This document shows, piece after piece, positions 8,671 to 17,020 of a stretch of 64,000 bases of DNA (its first letter is position 1; each line of letters opens with the position of its first letter). The notes beneath the pieces were generated by a model. The model saw only the letters and a list, made by a program, of their open reading frames with translations. It was not told where the DNA came from and did no database searches. Both the position numbers and the translations under genes were made by a program. Origin of the DNA: Actinomycetota bacterium (GTDB taxonomy: Bacteria; Actinomycetota; Thermoleophilia; Solirubrobacterales; Solirubrobacteraceae); contig VAXW01000002.1 in assembly GCA_005884115.1 (NCBI GenBank), positions 1-64,000 on the forward strand. Direction: 5' to 3'.

Positions 8671-8743
8671 AGCGGCGGACGGGTGTCGAACCCGCGACCT
8701 CGAGCTTGGGAAGCTCGCGCTCTACCAACTGAGCTACCGCCGC
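8671..8743 (-). tRNA. tRNA-Gly (anticodon CCC)
   Basis: Read on the minus strand, the 73 nt fold into a full cloverleaf. The acceptor pairs GCGGCGG with CCGCCGC. The D arm is GCTC-AGTTGGTA-GAGC. The anticodon arm is CGAGC-TTCCCAA-GCTCG with anticodon CCC. The T arm is GCGGG-TTCGACA-CCCGT. The discriminator base is U, as is usual for bacterial tRNA-Gly. The 3' CCA is not encoded. The gene lies between two plus-strand genes and is transcribed against them. Confidence 0.95.
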
Positions 8744-8783
8744 ACGGCTGAGATCTTATTGACCGGCTCTACTCTTGGGGGCC

Positions 8784-9332
8784 ATGAGAAGTCGCGTCGT
8801 GCCGATCCTCGCCACGCTTGCCGGCGCAGGCCTCATCGGCCTGCTCATCTACGGCGTCTCCGCCAAATCCTCCAACCGGACGCTCGATGAACAGGTCGCA
8901 CATGGCCGCGCGCCGGTGGCCCCCGACGCAACGCGCGAGCTGCCTCTGCTCACGGGCCACGGACAGGCCGCGCTGGCATCCTTTCGTGGCAAGGTGGTCG
9001 TGTTGAACTTCTGGGCGTCGTGGTGCGTGCCCTGCCAGACCGAGGCGCCGCTGCTCGAGCGGGCGCAGCAGCGGCTCCTGGCGCACCGCGCGACTGTCCT
9101 CGGCGTCACCTATCTGGACGCATCGCCGGACTCCCGCGCCTTCGCCCGTCGCTTCCACATCACGTATCCCAACGTGCGCGACACCACCGGCGACTTCGCC
9201 CACGCCTACGGGACCGATCAGCTGCCCGAGAGCTTCATCCTCGATCGAGCGGGCCGCGTCCGCGCGCTCTCGCGGGGCGAGATCGATCAGGCGTTCCTGA
9301 ATCGCGCGAGCGCGCTGGCGGGCAGCACGTGA
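8784..9332 (+). CDS. TlpA/CcmG-like membrane-anchored thioredoxin
   Basis: A 182-residue protein with an N-terminal transmembrane anchor (ILATLAGAGLIGLLIYG) and a thioredoxin fold facing outward. The active site is NFWASWCVPCQTEAP (WCxxC), followed by the cis-Pro region DQLPESFILDRAGRV. This matches the CcmG/DsbE group, which keeps apocytochrome c cysteines reduced for heme attachment. I chose ATG 8784 over an in-frame TTG at 8775 because a G-rich ribosome site precedes the ATG. It overlaps the next gene (CcmH) by 4 nt (GTGA), which supports the cytochrome c assembly role. Confidence 0.85.
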   Translation: MRSRVVPILATLAGAGLIGLLIYGVSAKSSNRTLDEQVAHGRAPVAPDATRELPLLTGHGQAALASFRGKVVVLNFWASWCVPCQTEAPLLERAQQRLLAHRATVLGVTYLDASPDSRAFARRFHITYPNVRDTTGDFAHAYGTDQLPESFILDRAGRVRALSRGEIDQAFLNRASALAGST

Positions 9333-9889
9333 GGTCCTCGCCCGCCACACGCGGGCCCGTTGCGCGCCGACCCACGGCGCGATCGTCGCGCCGGACGCGA
9401 ACGCACGGCTCGGAGAGGCAGCGCCGTCTGGCCTGCTTGACGCTCATGCTCAGCGCGCTCGCGCTCTGCTGCTCGGTGAACGGATCCGCGGCCGCGAGCA
9501 CGGGCCGCGTGTCGCTGCCCGTGATCGAGCGCCAGGTCATGTGCGTCACGTGCAAGATCCCGCTGAACGTCGCGCAGTCGCCCCAGGCCGACCGCGAGCG
9601 GGCCTTCATCCAGTCGCTCATCGACAAGGGTCTGAGCGAACGCCAGATCAAGCGCACGCTCGTCGCCCAGTACGGACCGACCGTGCTCGCGCTGCCGAGC
9701 GCGCACGGCTTCGACCTCGCCGCCTACCTCGTGCCGCTCGCTGTGCTGCTGGTCCTGCTGGCCATCTTGGCGCTGCTGCTGGCGCGCTGGCGCCGTCGTG
9801 GAGCCGAGCCCGCGCCGGCGTCGAGCCAAGACGAGCTCAGCCAGACCGACGCTGCCCGGCTTGCGGCCGATCTCGCGCGCTTCGACTGA
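9329..9889 (+). CDS. ccmH: CcmH/CycL-type cytochrome c maturation protein
   Basis: A 186-residue protein: a long basic N-terminus, a signal/anchor segment, a short CcmH domain and a C-terminal transmembrane helix (YLVPLAVLLVLLAILALLLA) before a charged tail. The redox motif is RQVMCVTCKIPL, a CxxC in the position of the usual LRCxxCQN, and the downstream segment (ADRERAFIQSLIDKGLSERQIKRTLVAQYG) is typical of CcmH. CcmH reduces apocytochrome thiols together with CcmG. It starts at GTG 9329, inside the stop of the preceding gene. No other ccm gene is nearby. Confidence 0.82.
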   Translation: MRSSPATRGPVARRPTARSSRRTRTHGSERQRRLACLTLMLSALALCCSVNGSAAASTGRVSLPVIERQVMCVTCKIPLNVAQSPQADRERAFIQSLIDKGLSERQIKRTLVAQYGPTVLALPSAHGFDLAAYLVPLAVLLVLLAILALLLARWRRRGAEPAPASSQDELSQTDAARLAADLARFD

Positions 9890-9907
9890 GCCTCGCGCGA
9901 GCGTCCG

Positions 9908-11581
9908 CTACATGCGCTCCGGCGCGCTCACCCCCAGCAGGTCGAGGCAGCGCGCGATCGCCAGCTTGCTCACCGTGCAGAGCGCCAGGCGGAAGGATTC
10001 GACGGCCTCGCTTCCCGCGCCCACCACGCGGCAGTCGCGGTAGAAGGCACTGAACCCCTGGGCCAGCTCCAGGGCGTAGGCGGCGATCCGATGCGGCGCT
10101 CGCTTCTCGGTGGCGCCCGAGACCTCGAGCGGAAACGCGAGCAGGAGCTTGACGAGCGTACGCTCCGAGGGGTGCAGTGGCTCGCGAGCCTCTGGGCTCA
10201 CCGCAGCCACGGCGTCCTCGCCGCGCTCCGCCGCCGCCTTGGCGAGCACCGATGCTATGCGCGCGTGGGCGTACTGAACGTAGTAGACGGGGTTCTCGTT
10301 GCTCTGCCGGCGCGCGAGGTCGAGGTCGAGATCGATCGTCGTGTCGTGCGAGCGCGAGAGCAGGTACCAGCGCGCCGCGTCGGTGCCGATCTCGACGAGC
10401 AGCTGGTCGACGGTGACGAACTCGCCCGCACGCTTGGACATCTGCGCGCGCTCACCCGCTTGCACAAGGTGGACGAGCTGCATGATCAAGAGCTCGAGCC
10501 GCTCGGGATCGCCTCCGAGGGCCTGGAAGGCGGCCTTGAGCCGTCGCACGTAGCCGTGGTGATCGGCACCCCACACGTCGATCTGGCGAGCGAAGCCGCG
10601 CTCGCGCTTGTCCTCGTGGTAGGCGATGTCGGAGGCCAGGTAGGTGTGCTCGCCGCTCGAGCGCACCAGCACGCGGTCCTTGTCGTCGCCGAACTCCGTC
10701 GTGCGCAGCCACAGCGCGCCCTCGCTGCGATACGTGCGTCCCTGGCGCTCGAGGAGTGCGAGCGCGCGTTCCACCGCGCTCGGCTCGCCGGAGTAGAGCT
10801 CGCTCTCGAACGCGAAGCGGTCGAATTCGAGCACGTTCATGGCTCCGAGCGAGCTGTGCATTTGCGCGAGCAGCTCGCCGACGGCCGCGCGACCGAGCTC
10901 GGACGGGTCCTCGCGTGCGTCGCCGACGAGGTGGACCAGCTGCAGCAGATAGGCGCCGTGGTAGCCGTCCTCGGGAACCGGCTCTCCCACCGCGACGGCG
11001 CGCAGCGACTCGCCGAGCTTGCGCACCTGCGCGCCTGCGTCGTTTACGTAGAACTCGCGCTTGACCTGGTGCCCACAGAACGACAGCATGCGGGCCAGCG
11101 AATCGCCGTACGCCGCGTTGCGGGCGTGCCCGACGTGCATCGGGCCGGTGGGGTTGGCGGAGACGAACTCGATCAGGACGAGCTCCGGCTGAGCAGGTTC
11201 GCCCGCCCCATAGGACTGACCCGCTTCCAGCGCACGCGCGAGGGCGCCCGCCAGCCAGCTGTCGGCCAGAAACAGGTTCAAGAAGCCCGGCCCGGCCGCC
11301 TCGAAGCGCTCGAGGCGCGCCCCCAGGCGCTCTTGCAGAGCAGCGCCGAGGCGCTGCGCCACCTCGCGAGGCGGCTGCCCGAGGACCGGCGCCAGCAGCA
11401 GGGCCGCGTTCGTGGAGTAGTCGCCGAAGTCGGCCCGCGGAGGCGCCTCCAGCGTCACCTGCGCCCGGCGGCTCGCCGAAGCGCGCTCGTGCTCACCGTT
11501 GCTCGAGGCGCGCGCCAGCTCGCTTGCCGCCTCGAGCACGCTCTCGCGCAGGTCCTCGAGCGGCGTTGCGGGCACGCTCAT
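9908..11581 (-). CDS. argS: Arginyl-tRNA synthetase
   Basis: A 557-residue class I aminoacyl-tRNA synthetase that charges tRNA-Arg. Visible are an N-terminal Arg-tRNA-synthetase additional domain (PRADFGDYSTNAALLLAP), the HIGH-type motif in SANPTGPMHVGHARNAAYGD, the KMSKS-like loop QMSKRAGEFVTVDQL and an anticodon-binding DALR domain ending in CLDLLGVSAPERM. ATG 11581 was chosen: the reading frame stays open further upstream, but that stretch overlaps the divergent gene and does not look like ArgS. Confidence 0.95.
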   Translation of the reverse strand: MSVPATPLEDLRESVLEAASELARASSNGEHERASASRRAQVTLEAPPRADFGDYSTNAALLLAPVLGQPPREVAQRLGAALQERLGARLERFEAAGPGFLNLFLADSWLAGALARALEAGQSYGAGEPAQPELVLIEFVSANPTGPMHVGHARNAAYGDSLARMLSFCGHQVKREFYVNDAGAQVRKLGESLRAVAVGEPVPEDGYHGAYLLQLVHLVGDAREDPSELGRAAVGELLAQMHSSLGAMNVLEFDRFAFESELYSGEPSAVERALALLERQGRTYRSEGALWLRTTEFGDDKDRVLVRSSGEHTYLASDIAYHEDKRERGFARQIDVWGADHHGYVRRLKAAFQALGGDPERLELLIMQLVHLVQAGERAQMSKRAGEFVTVDQLLVEIGTDAARWYLLSRSHDTTIDLDLDLARRQSNENPVYYVQYAHARIASVLAKAAAERGEDAVAAVSPEAREPLHPSERTLVKLLLAFPLEVSGATEKRAPHRIAAYALELAQGFSAFYRDCRVVGAGSEAVESFRLALCTVSKLAIARCLDLLGVSAPERM

Positions 11582-11660
11582 GACGCCGCCCGGCGTGCTC
11601 GAGCGCTGTTTGGCGAGGGCTGGGTCATCGATCAGGCGCGGCGATTGCGATACTAGCTGC

Positions 11661-11978
11661 GTGAACGACCAAGACGCCGGCCCCGAGCGCCACATCAACA
11701 TCCATCTTTCCCCCGAGATCATGGGGGGCGTGTACGCGAACTTCGCCAACGTCAGCCACTCCGACTACGAGTTCACCGTCACCTTCGCGCGAGTCGATCA
11801 CGAGGTCGAGTCGGAGGAGGTCCCCGGTGTCGTGGTCTCGCGCGTGAACCTCTCGCCGCGGTTCATGCGCGAGCTGATCGACGCGATGGAGGACAACTAC
11901 TCGAAGTGGCGTACGCGCGAGGGCATCAAGAACCTGCCCGAGTACGGCGGAGCGGAGGCTGGACCTGAGGAGGAGTAG
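11661..11978 (+). CDS. DUF3467 small protein
   Basis: A 105-residue acidic protein matching the DUF3467 pattern: IHLSPEIMGGVYANFANVSHSDYEFTVTFAR, then VVVSRVNLSPRFMRELIDAMEDNYSKW. No catalytic motif, membrane segment or signal peptide is present, and the family has no established function. It starts at GTG 11661, only 80 bp from the divergent argS start, so the two may share a control region. Confidence 0.8.
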   Translation: MNDQDAGPERHINIHLSPEIMGGVYANFANVSHSDYEFTVTFARVDHEVESEEVPGVVVSRVNLSPRFMRELIDAMEDNYSKWRTREGIKNLPEYGGAEAGPEEE

Positions 11979-12028
11979 GGCAGCGGCGTCGCCCAGCACG
12001 GCCGCGGTGCCTTTGAGCGACGACAGCG

Positions 12029-12760
12029 ATGAAGGTCGCGGTCATCTCCGACATACACGCCAACCGGCATGCGTTCGAGGCGGCGCTGGAAGCCATCGCC
12101 GCGAGCGACGCGAGCGAGCTCTGGTGCCTTGGCGACCTGGTCGGCTACGGGGCGGAGCCTGATGCGTGCGTGGAGCTCGCGTGCGAGCACGCGGCCGTCT
12201 GCCTGGCCGGCAACCACGACCTGGCGGTGACTGGAGACGTGCCACTGGACGACTTCTCGCGCGGCGCGAGCCTCGCCGCCAAGTGGACGCAGGAGGTGAT
12301 CGCGCCGCACAACCTCGACTTCCTGAAGACGCTCAGCGCCGAGACGCACGAGGCGCGGGTGGGGCTCTACCACGCCAGCCCGCGCGACCCCGTCTGGGAG
12401 TACGTGCTCTCGGCGCTCGTGGCGGAGCTGTGTCTGGATGCGCAGCGCGACCGCGTGTGCCTGGTCGGCCACTCTCACGTCGCACTGTCGTTCGAGCGCC
12501 ACGAGGGTACGCTCGCGACCGGGGAGCCGCGGCGCGAGGGTTCCGAGCTCGACATCGCTGCCGGCGAGTGGTTGCTGAACCCGGGTAGCGTCGGCCAGCC
12601 GCGCGACGGAGACCCGCGGGCGTCGTGGTTGCTGCTCGACCTCGACCGCCTGAAGGCGTCCTACAAGCGAACCGCCTACGACGTCGCCGGCGCAGCCGCC
12701 GCGATCAGGGCGGCGCGGCTGCCAGATTCGCTCGCCGAGCGGCTGGAGTTCGGTCAGTGA
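12029..12760 (+). CDS. Calcineurin-like metallophosphoesterase (YfcE/MJ0936 type)
   Basis: A 243-residue cytosolic phosphoesterase. The metal-binding motifs occur in order: ISDIHANRHAFE (D-x-H), CLGDLVGYGAEPDACVEL (GD), AGNHDLAV (GNHD), a histidine in LYHASPRDP and LVGHSHVALSF (GHSH), ending with LLNPGSVGQPRDGDPRASW. This is the compact YfcE-like family with activity on phosphodiesters or nucleotides; the natural substrate is unknown. It overlaps the lipoprotein gene by 4 nt (GTGA), so it is probably co-translated with the lipoprotein and Ser/Thr kinase genes. Confidence 0.88.
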   Translation: MKVAVISDIHANRHAFEAALEAIAASDASELWCLGDLVGYGAEPDACVELACEHAAVCLAGNHDLAVTGDVPLDDFSRGASLAAKWTQEVIAPHNLDFLKTLSAETHEARVGLYHASPRDPVWEYVLSALVAELCLDAQRDRVCLVGHSHVALSFERHEGTLATGEPRREGSELDIAAGEWLLNPGSVGQPRDGDPRASWLLLDLDRLKASYKRTAYDVAGAAAAIRAARLPDSLAERLEFGQ

Positions 12761-13308
12761 TCGCCGCCGAGCGCCGGTGGCACACCCCCGCGCTGGGCGT
12801 CGGCGTGGCGCTGCTGCTGGCCGCGAGCGCGCTGCTCAGCTCGTGCGGGGGATCGGGCAAGGGCCTGATCCCGATCGGCGACGCCGGTCCGCTGCAGAGC
12901 GACTTTCAGGCCGTCGCGCGCGCCGCCGAAGAAGGCAACGGCAGCTGCGCGGCGACCCAGGCAGCGCTCGAAAAAACCGAACGGGACTTCAACGCCCTTC
13001 CGCTCGCGGTCGACGCAGGCCTGCGAAGCAAGCTGCGGGAAGGCATCACGAACCTGCACAAGCATGCGCTCGAACTCTGCGCACAGCCGCTCCCGCAGAC
13101 CACCACCGCCGCTCCGACGCCGACCGAAACGGCCACCCAGACCACGCCAACGCAGACGCAGACGCCCACGCAGACGGGGACCACGAGCCCTCCGGAAACG
13201 CCGGGCCCCGGCGGGGGCACAGAAGGCCCGACCGAAGAATCCCAGCCTCCGGCGGGCGGCGAAGCCGAAGGCGGCGAACTGCCCGGCGCGGGAGCAGGCG
13301 GCAAATGA
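12757..13308 (+). CDS. Small secreted lipoprotein with Thr/Pro/Gly-rich tail
   Basis: A 183-residue predicted lipoprotein. The signal peptide ends in the lipobox LLSSC followed by GGSGKG. A folded helical part of about 85 residues (FQAVARAAEEGNGSCAATQAALEKTERDFNALP and onward) contains two further cysteines (GSCAAT and LELCAQP) that could form a disulfide. The rest is a low-complexity Thr/Gln/Pro tail turning into Gly/Glu, likely a wall-spanning linker. It is linked to its neighbours by GTGA at the start and ATGA at the end, which places it between a phosphoesterase and a Ser/Thr kinase. The function is unknown; an extracellular partner of the kinase is one idea. Confidence 0.75.
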   Translation: MIAAERRWHTPALGVGVALLLAASALLSSCGGSGKGLIPIGDAGPLQSDFQAVARAAEEGNGSCAATQAALEKTERDFNALPLAVDAGLRSKLREGITNLHKHALELCAQPLPQTTTAAPTPTETATQTTPTQTQTPTQTGTTSPPETPGPGGGTEGPTEESQPPAGGEAEGGELPGAGAGGK

Positions 13309-14525
13309 GCGAGCCCGAGATCGCCGGGCGCTACCGGCTCGAAGGCAGGCTCGGGTTCGGCGGCATGTCGACCGTCCACCTGGCGCTCGACATGCGCCTG
13401 GAGCGCGCCGTGGCCGTCAAGTTGCTCGCCGAGCACCTGGCCGAGGACCCCACGTTCGTCTCACGTTTTCAGCGCGAGGCTCAGGCAGCGGCGCGACTCG
13501 TGCATCCCAACATCGTGCAGGTGTTCGACTCGGGCCAGGACGAGCGGAGTGGCCAGTACTTCATCGTCATGGAGTACATCGAAGGCGTGTCCTGCGCGGA
13601 GATCCTGCGCGACGAAGGCTGGATGGAGGTGGAGCGCGCGATCGCGATCGTCGAGCAGGCCTGCGAGGGCCTTGACTACGCCCATCGCCACGGCGTCGTG
13701 CACCGCGACGTCAAGCCCGGAAACCTGCTGCGAGCTCGCGAAGGACAGGTCAAGCTTGCCGACTTCGGGATCGCAAAGGCCACCGAGCAATCGAGCATCA
13801 CGCAGGTCGGATCGGTGCTCGGCACGGCGGCGTACCTCGCCCCGGAGCAGGCGCGCGGCGAGGAGGCCGGGCCAAGCGCCGACCTGTACGCGCTGGGCGT
13901 GGTGACTTATCAGCTCATTTCGGGCCGCCTTCCCTACGAGGCGAGCTCGCTCACCGAGCTCGCGCTCAAGCAGCAGCAGGAGGCGCCGCCGATGCTCGAT
14001 GCGCTGGTCGCAGCCGTCACCCCCGAGCTGGCCGACGCCGTCGCGATCTCGCTCGCGCTGGAGGCCAGCGACCGCTACCAGACGGCACGTGAAATGGGGC
14101 GCGCGCTGCGCGACGCCGCGCTGGGCGTCCCGCCTGTCCCTCCCGCGGCGGGCACCGGCGCTGAGTCCGCCACGCAGCCGACGAGCGTCTTGAGTAGGAC
14201 CGGTCGCTCGGCGGCCCCACCCACGCAGCGCACCCGCCCCAGCCCCGAAGCGGTGGTGCCGAGGCGCCCGCGTGCTGGGCCTCCCCGCCAGCGCCAGGCG
14301 CCGGAGCCCGTGGGGGCAGGCGCCCCAGAGGGGCGACGCCGCCGTCGCGGGCGCCGCCTGTTCACGGGCATCGTGGGCGTCCTCGCGCTCGCCGGTGTGA
14401 TCGCCGCGATCGTCGTGGTCACCGCGCCGGGACCAACCAAAGTGGTGCTTCGCAAGGTCGTCTACTCGGACGTTCGCCAGGCTTCCGAAGCGCTTCGCCA
14501 GCTCGTGGCCGAAAACACCAAGTAG
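13305..14525 (+). CDS. Membrane Ser/Thr protein kinase (PknB-like, no PASTA domains)
   Basis: A 406-residue kinase. The catalytic domain has the Gly loop LGFGGMSTVHLA (about 17-28), AVKLL with the ATP lysine, HRDVKPGNLL (catalytic loop), LADFGIAK (DFG) and GTAAYLAPEQARGE (activation segment and APE). A Pro/Arg-rich juxtamembrane linker of about 90 residues leads to one transmembrane helix (TGIVGVLALAGVIAAIVVV). Only about 32 residues follow outside, so there is no PASTA or other sensor domain, unlike PknB. The ATG sits in ATGA overlapping the lipoprotein gene, which makes that lipoprotein a candidate sensor subunit. Confidence 0.9.
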   Translation: MSEPEIAGRYRLEGRLGFGGMSTVHLALDMRLERAVAVKLLAEHLAEDPTFVSRFQREAQAAARLVHPNIVQVFDSGQDERSGQYFIVMEYIEGVSCAEILRDEGWMEVERAIAIVEQACEGLDYAHRHGVVHRDVKPGNLLRAREGQVKLADFGIAKATEQSSITQVGSVLGTAAYLAPEQARGEEAGPSADLYALGVVTYQLISGRLPYEASSLTELALKQQQEAPPMLDALVAAVTPELADAVAISLALEASDRYQTAREMGRALRDAALGVPPVPPAAGTGAESATQPTSVLSRTGRSAAPPTQRTRPSPEAVVPRRPRAGPPRQRQAPEPVGAGAPEGRRRRRGRRLFTGIVGVLALAGVIAAIVVVTAPGPTKVVLRKVVYSDVRQASEALRQLVAENTK

Positions 14526-14545
14526 GCGGCACTCGACTCGCCGCC
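14525..14545. terminator. GC-rich hairpin after the kinase gene
   Basis: GGCGGC (14525-14530) and GCCGCC (14540-14545) form a 6-bp stem with a 9-nt loop directly after the kinase stop codon. No T-tract follows, so it is at most a weak or factor-assisted terminator. Confidence 0.3.
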
Positions 14546-14611
14546 CGCCATACGACTCGCTCGCGGCGGCGCACTACGAGCGCGGGACCTAGCGCGAGGT
14601 CGTAGCCTCGG

Positions 14612-15295
14612 ATGGTGATGGCCGCGATCCTCAACGTCGAACACCTCGTCACGCTGGCGGGCTATCCGCTGCTGTTCGCGATCGTCACCGGCGAGTCGAG
14701 CGGCGTTCCCCTACCCGGCGAGACGGCCCTCCTCACCGCCGCTGTCCTTGCCAGCAGGGGCAAGCTGCAGATCGAGCTTGTGATCGTGCTCGCGGGCGCC
14801 GGCGCGATCGTGGGTGACAACATCGGATACGTCATCGGCCGAAAGGGTGGGCGCTGGCTGCTGCAGCGACCGGGTCGCTTCCAGCGAGAGCGTCTGCAGG
14901 TGCTCGCCGTCGGCGAGCCCTTCTTCGAACGCCATGGGCCCAAGGCCGTGTTCATGGGGCGCTTCCTGTTCGGTCTGCGGGTGTGGGCTTCCTGGCTCGC
15001 TGGAGCGACCCGCATGCGGTGGCGATCGTTCCTGCTCTGGAATGCCCTCGGCGGAGTGTGCTGGGCCACGGCGGTCGGCCTGCTCGCCTATCAGCTCGGC
15101 CACTCTGCCGGGGACGTGCTCAAAACGTTTGGCCTCTTCGGCCTCGGGGCCGCGCTGCTCGGCATCGGCGCGGCACTGTTCCTGCGCCGGCGTGCCCGCC
15201 GGCGCCGGCCCTCCGGGGGCGCGATGCGCGCGGCGACCGCCGAAGCGGCAGGCGCTCATCGCGCGGATGATCACCGGCCGCCCGGCGGTCAGTGA
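14612..15295 (+). CDS. DedA-family (SNARE-associated) membrane protein
   Basis: A 227-residue integral membrane protein of the DedA/VTT family. Key features are the re-entrant hairpin ESSGVPLPGETALLTAAVLASRG, GDNIGYVIGRKGG, and the second-half motif FMGRFLFGLRVWASWLAGATRMRWRSFLLWN with the conserved Arg/Gly residues. It ends in an Arg-rich cytoplasmic tail. DedA proteins act in envelope homeostasis, and several are lipid-carrier (undecaprenyl phosphate) or phospholipid flippases; which applies here is not visible. A standalone gene about 90 bp after the kinase gene. Confidence 0.88.
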   Translation: MVMAAILNVEHLVTLAGYPLLFAIVTGESSGVPLPGETALLTAAVLASRGKLQIELVIVLAGAGAIVGDNIGYVIGRKGGRWLLQRPGRFQRERLQVLAVGEPFFERHGPKAVFMGRFLFGLRVWASWLAGATRMRWRSFLLWNALGGVCWATAVGLLAYQLGHSAGDVLKTFGLFGLGAALLGIGAALFLRRRARRRRPSGGAMRAATAEAAGAHRADDHRPPGGQ

Positions 15296-15305
15296 GCGCG
15301 AGGCC

Positions 15306-15797
15306 TCACGCGGCTGTGGGCTCGCCCTGCTCGATCGTGGGGCGCTTGCCCCCCACGCCGATCTCCACCCGGCGGCGCTTGCGCTCCTCCGGCTTGGGGA
15401 TCCTGATCTCTAGCACGCCGTTCTCGAACTGCGCGTGAATGCGCGCGGGGTCGACGCCCTCGGGCAGCGTGAGCGAGCGCGCGAAGCTCCCCGAGGCCCG
15501 CTCGACCCGGTAGTAGCCGTCCTTGCGGTTCTCGTGCTCGGACTTGCGCGTCCCAGAAATTGTCAGGACGTTGTCCTCGAGCTCGACCTTGACGTCCTTC
15601 TCGGTGAGCCCGGGCAGGTCAGCGTGCAGGGCGTACTCGTCCTGCTCCTCGACGAGGTCCATCGCGGGAATCCAGCTGCGCGACGCAGCGCCGGCGCTCG
15701 CGGCGATGGGCGCGTCGAACAGCGTGCCAAACAGCCTGTTGACCTCCTGCTGGATCGACTGGAGCTCGCGTGCGGGCTCCCATCTGATCAGTGCCAT
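15306..15797 (-). CDS. Small heat-shock protein, Hsp20/alpha-crystallin family
   Basis: A 163-residue ATP-independent holdase chaperone. It begins MALIRWEPARELQSIQQEVNRLF, has the alpha-crystallin domain from DEYALHADLPGLTEKDVKVELEDNVLTISG to SFARSLTLPEGVDPARIHAQFENGVLEIRIPKP, and carries the IxI motif IRI that docks into the neighbouring subunit. The ribosome site GGAGG precedes the ATG by 8 nt, and a near-consensus promoter lies about 50-75 bp upstream. No HspR (HAIR) palindrome is visible. It converges with the DedA gene. Confidence 0.95.
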   Translation of the reverse strand: MALIRWEPARELQSIQQEVNRLFGTLFDAPIAASAGAASRSWIPAMDLVEEQDEYALHADLPGLTEKDVKVELEDNVLTISGTRKSEHENRKDGYYRVERASGSFARSLTLPEGVDPARIHAQFENGVLEIRIPKPEERKRRRVEIGVGGKRPTIEQGEPTAA

Positions 15798-15843
15798 CGT
15801 TCAACCTCCGTCTTTGCGTTCGTACAAAACTATGGCATCTGCA

Positions 15844-15872
15844 AGTATAAAATCTAAGTATGCCCATATCAA
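15844..15872 (-). promoter_or_regulatory. Sigma-70-type promoter of the hsp20 gene
   Basis: On the minus strand, TTGATA (15872-15867) and TATACT (15849-15844) are 17 bp apart in an AT-rich island. The expected transcript starts near 15837 and has a leader of about 40 nt carrying GGAGG before the ATG at 15797. Confidence 0.7.
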
Positions 15873-16054
15873 GTCCTTCCTTCCACTGTCGTGCCCGGCG
15901 GAGTCGCGGCGCCAGCCGCGATCGGCCGCTCGCGGCGATCGGGAGCGGGTACTACTCGCGAGTCACCGCTGGGCGACGCGCCAACGTCCGCGGCCGGGGC
16001 CGAAGCGGACGGCGGCGGGCGGTGCCGAGGCCCGAGAGCCGCGCCTCCGGCGGT

Positions 16055-16540
16055 TCAGAGGCCGTTGCAGGGAGCGATGCGCTCCCACATGTCCGCGAGC
16101 GCGCTCAGCTCCTCCTCGGAGAAGCGCGAGAAGAAGTGCTCGCGCATGACCGCGAGGTGTGTGCCGCGCGCCTCGTGCATGCGCTCGCGGCCTGCCTCTG
16201 TCAGGCAAGCATAGGAGCCGCGGGCGTCGTGTTCGCAGGAGCAGCGCTCCAGCAGGTGGTCGCGCTCGAGGCGGTCGACGAGCCTGGTCAAGCCGCTGCG
16301 CGAAAGCTGCGCCTGCTCGGCGAGGTCGCACATTCGCATTCGTCCGCCGCTCGCCTCGTCGAGGTGGTGCAGCACCTCATAGGAGCTGAGCGGCATGCCG
16401 TGCGCCTGCTCCAGGGTTGTGTCCAGCCGCTTGGCCAAGCACGCGTGCACGCGCAGCAGGCCTCGCCACGCACGCAGCTCGCCGATGGTCAACATCTGCG
16501 GTTCCCCCGGCGGAATCTTGACGGCAGTGGCAGTCGACAT
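16055..16540 (-). CDS. MarR-family transcriptional regulator
   Basis: A 161-residue winged-helix repressor. It shows the MarR core: PLSSYEVLHHLDEASGGRMRMCDLAEQAQLSRSGLTRLVDRLERDHLLERCSCEHDARGSYACLTEAGRERM, a recognition helix followed by the wing DARGSYACLT. Two cysteines (CSCEHD) lie next to the wing and could sense thiol oxidation, as in OhrR-type MarR proteins, though their position differs. The start is uncertain: ATG 16540 lacks a strong ribosome site, and in-frame starts at 16579 and at MLTIGELRAW are also possible. No obvious target gene is adjacent; about 180 bp without a gene separates it from hsp20. Confidence 0.82.
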   Translation of the reverse strand: MSTATAVKIPPGEPQMLTIGELRAWRGLLRVHACLAKRLDTTLEQAHGMPLSSYEVLHHLDEASGGRMRMCDLAEQAQLSRSGLTRLVDRLERDHLLERCSCEHDARGSYACLTEAGRERMHEARGTHLAVMREHFFSRFSEEELSALADMWERIAPCNGL

Positions 16541-16630
16541 GACGGTCTGGCCAGATCCTTCTGAGAGCGAACATAGCACCGACGCGACTGCCGCACCGGA
16601 TGATTTCCCCCATCACCAGGTGGCGTGCAG

Positions 16631-17020
16631 TCAGCGCGTCGCGCGCCACGCCCACCACATCATCAGCGGCTGCAGCGGCAGTCGAGCGTAAAGAGCCCAG
16701 CGCGGGATCCGCTGGAAGCGCTCGGGGGCGCGCGCCATGTATATGTTCGCCGGGAAGACCACCGCGAGCAGGGCGACGAGATACACGCCGGCAGCCCGCC
16801 GCGCACGCGGCACGAGGACCGCGAGTCCGCCGGCAATCTCGGCCACGCCGCTGACCTCGACGATGAGCTTGGCCTCGCGCTGAAGCCTCGGCGGCACGAT
16901 CTGTCTGTAGGCGCCGGGCATCACGAAGTGGTTCGAGCCTGCGGCGACGAAGAAGAGCGCGAGCGCACCGTGCGAGCGCCGGCGCGCGCTCGCCTGGCCG
17001 TCCTCAGCCCTTCGCGCCAT
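16631..17020 (-). CDS. DoxX-family membrane protein
   Basis: A 129-residue four-helix membrane protein of the DoxX/DoxD-like group: ALALFFVAAGSNHFVMPGAYRQIVPP, EVSGVAEIAGGLAVLVPRARRAAG, LVALLAVVFPANIYMA, ending LPLQPLMMWWAW. The N-terminus is basic. It overlaps the end of gpmI by 17 nt and is probably the last gene of the glycolytic transcript, which may be accidental. DoxX proteins have been linked to redox and quinone-related functions, but no activity can be assigned here. Confidence 0.8.
   Translation of the reverse strand: MARRAEDGQASARRRSHGALALFFVAAGSNHFVMPGAYRQIVPPRLQREAKLIVEVSGVAEIAGGLAVLVPRARRAAGVYLVALLAVVFPANIYMARAPERFQRIPRWALYARLPLQPLMMWWAWRATR

Noticed and set aside
15798..15880. 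HspR HAIR operator upstream of hsp20
   Set aside because: Only a CTTGA half-site occurs; the complementary TCAAG half at the right distance is absent.
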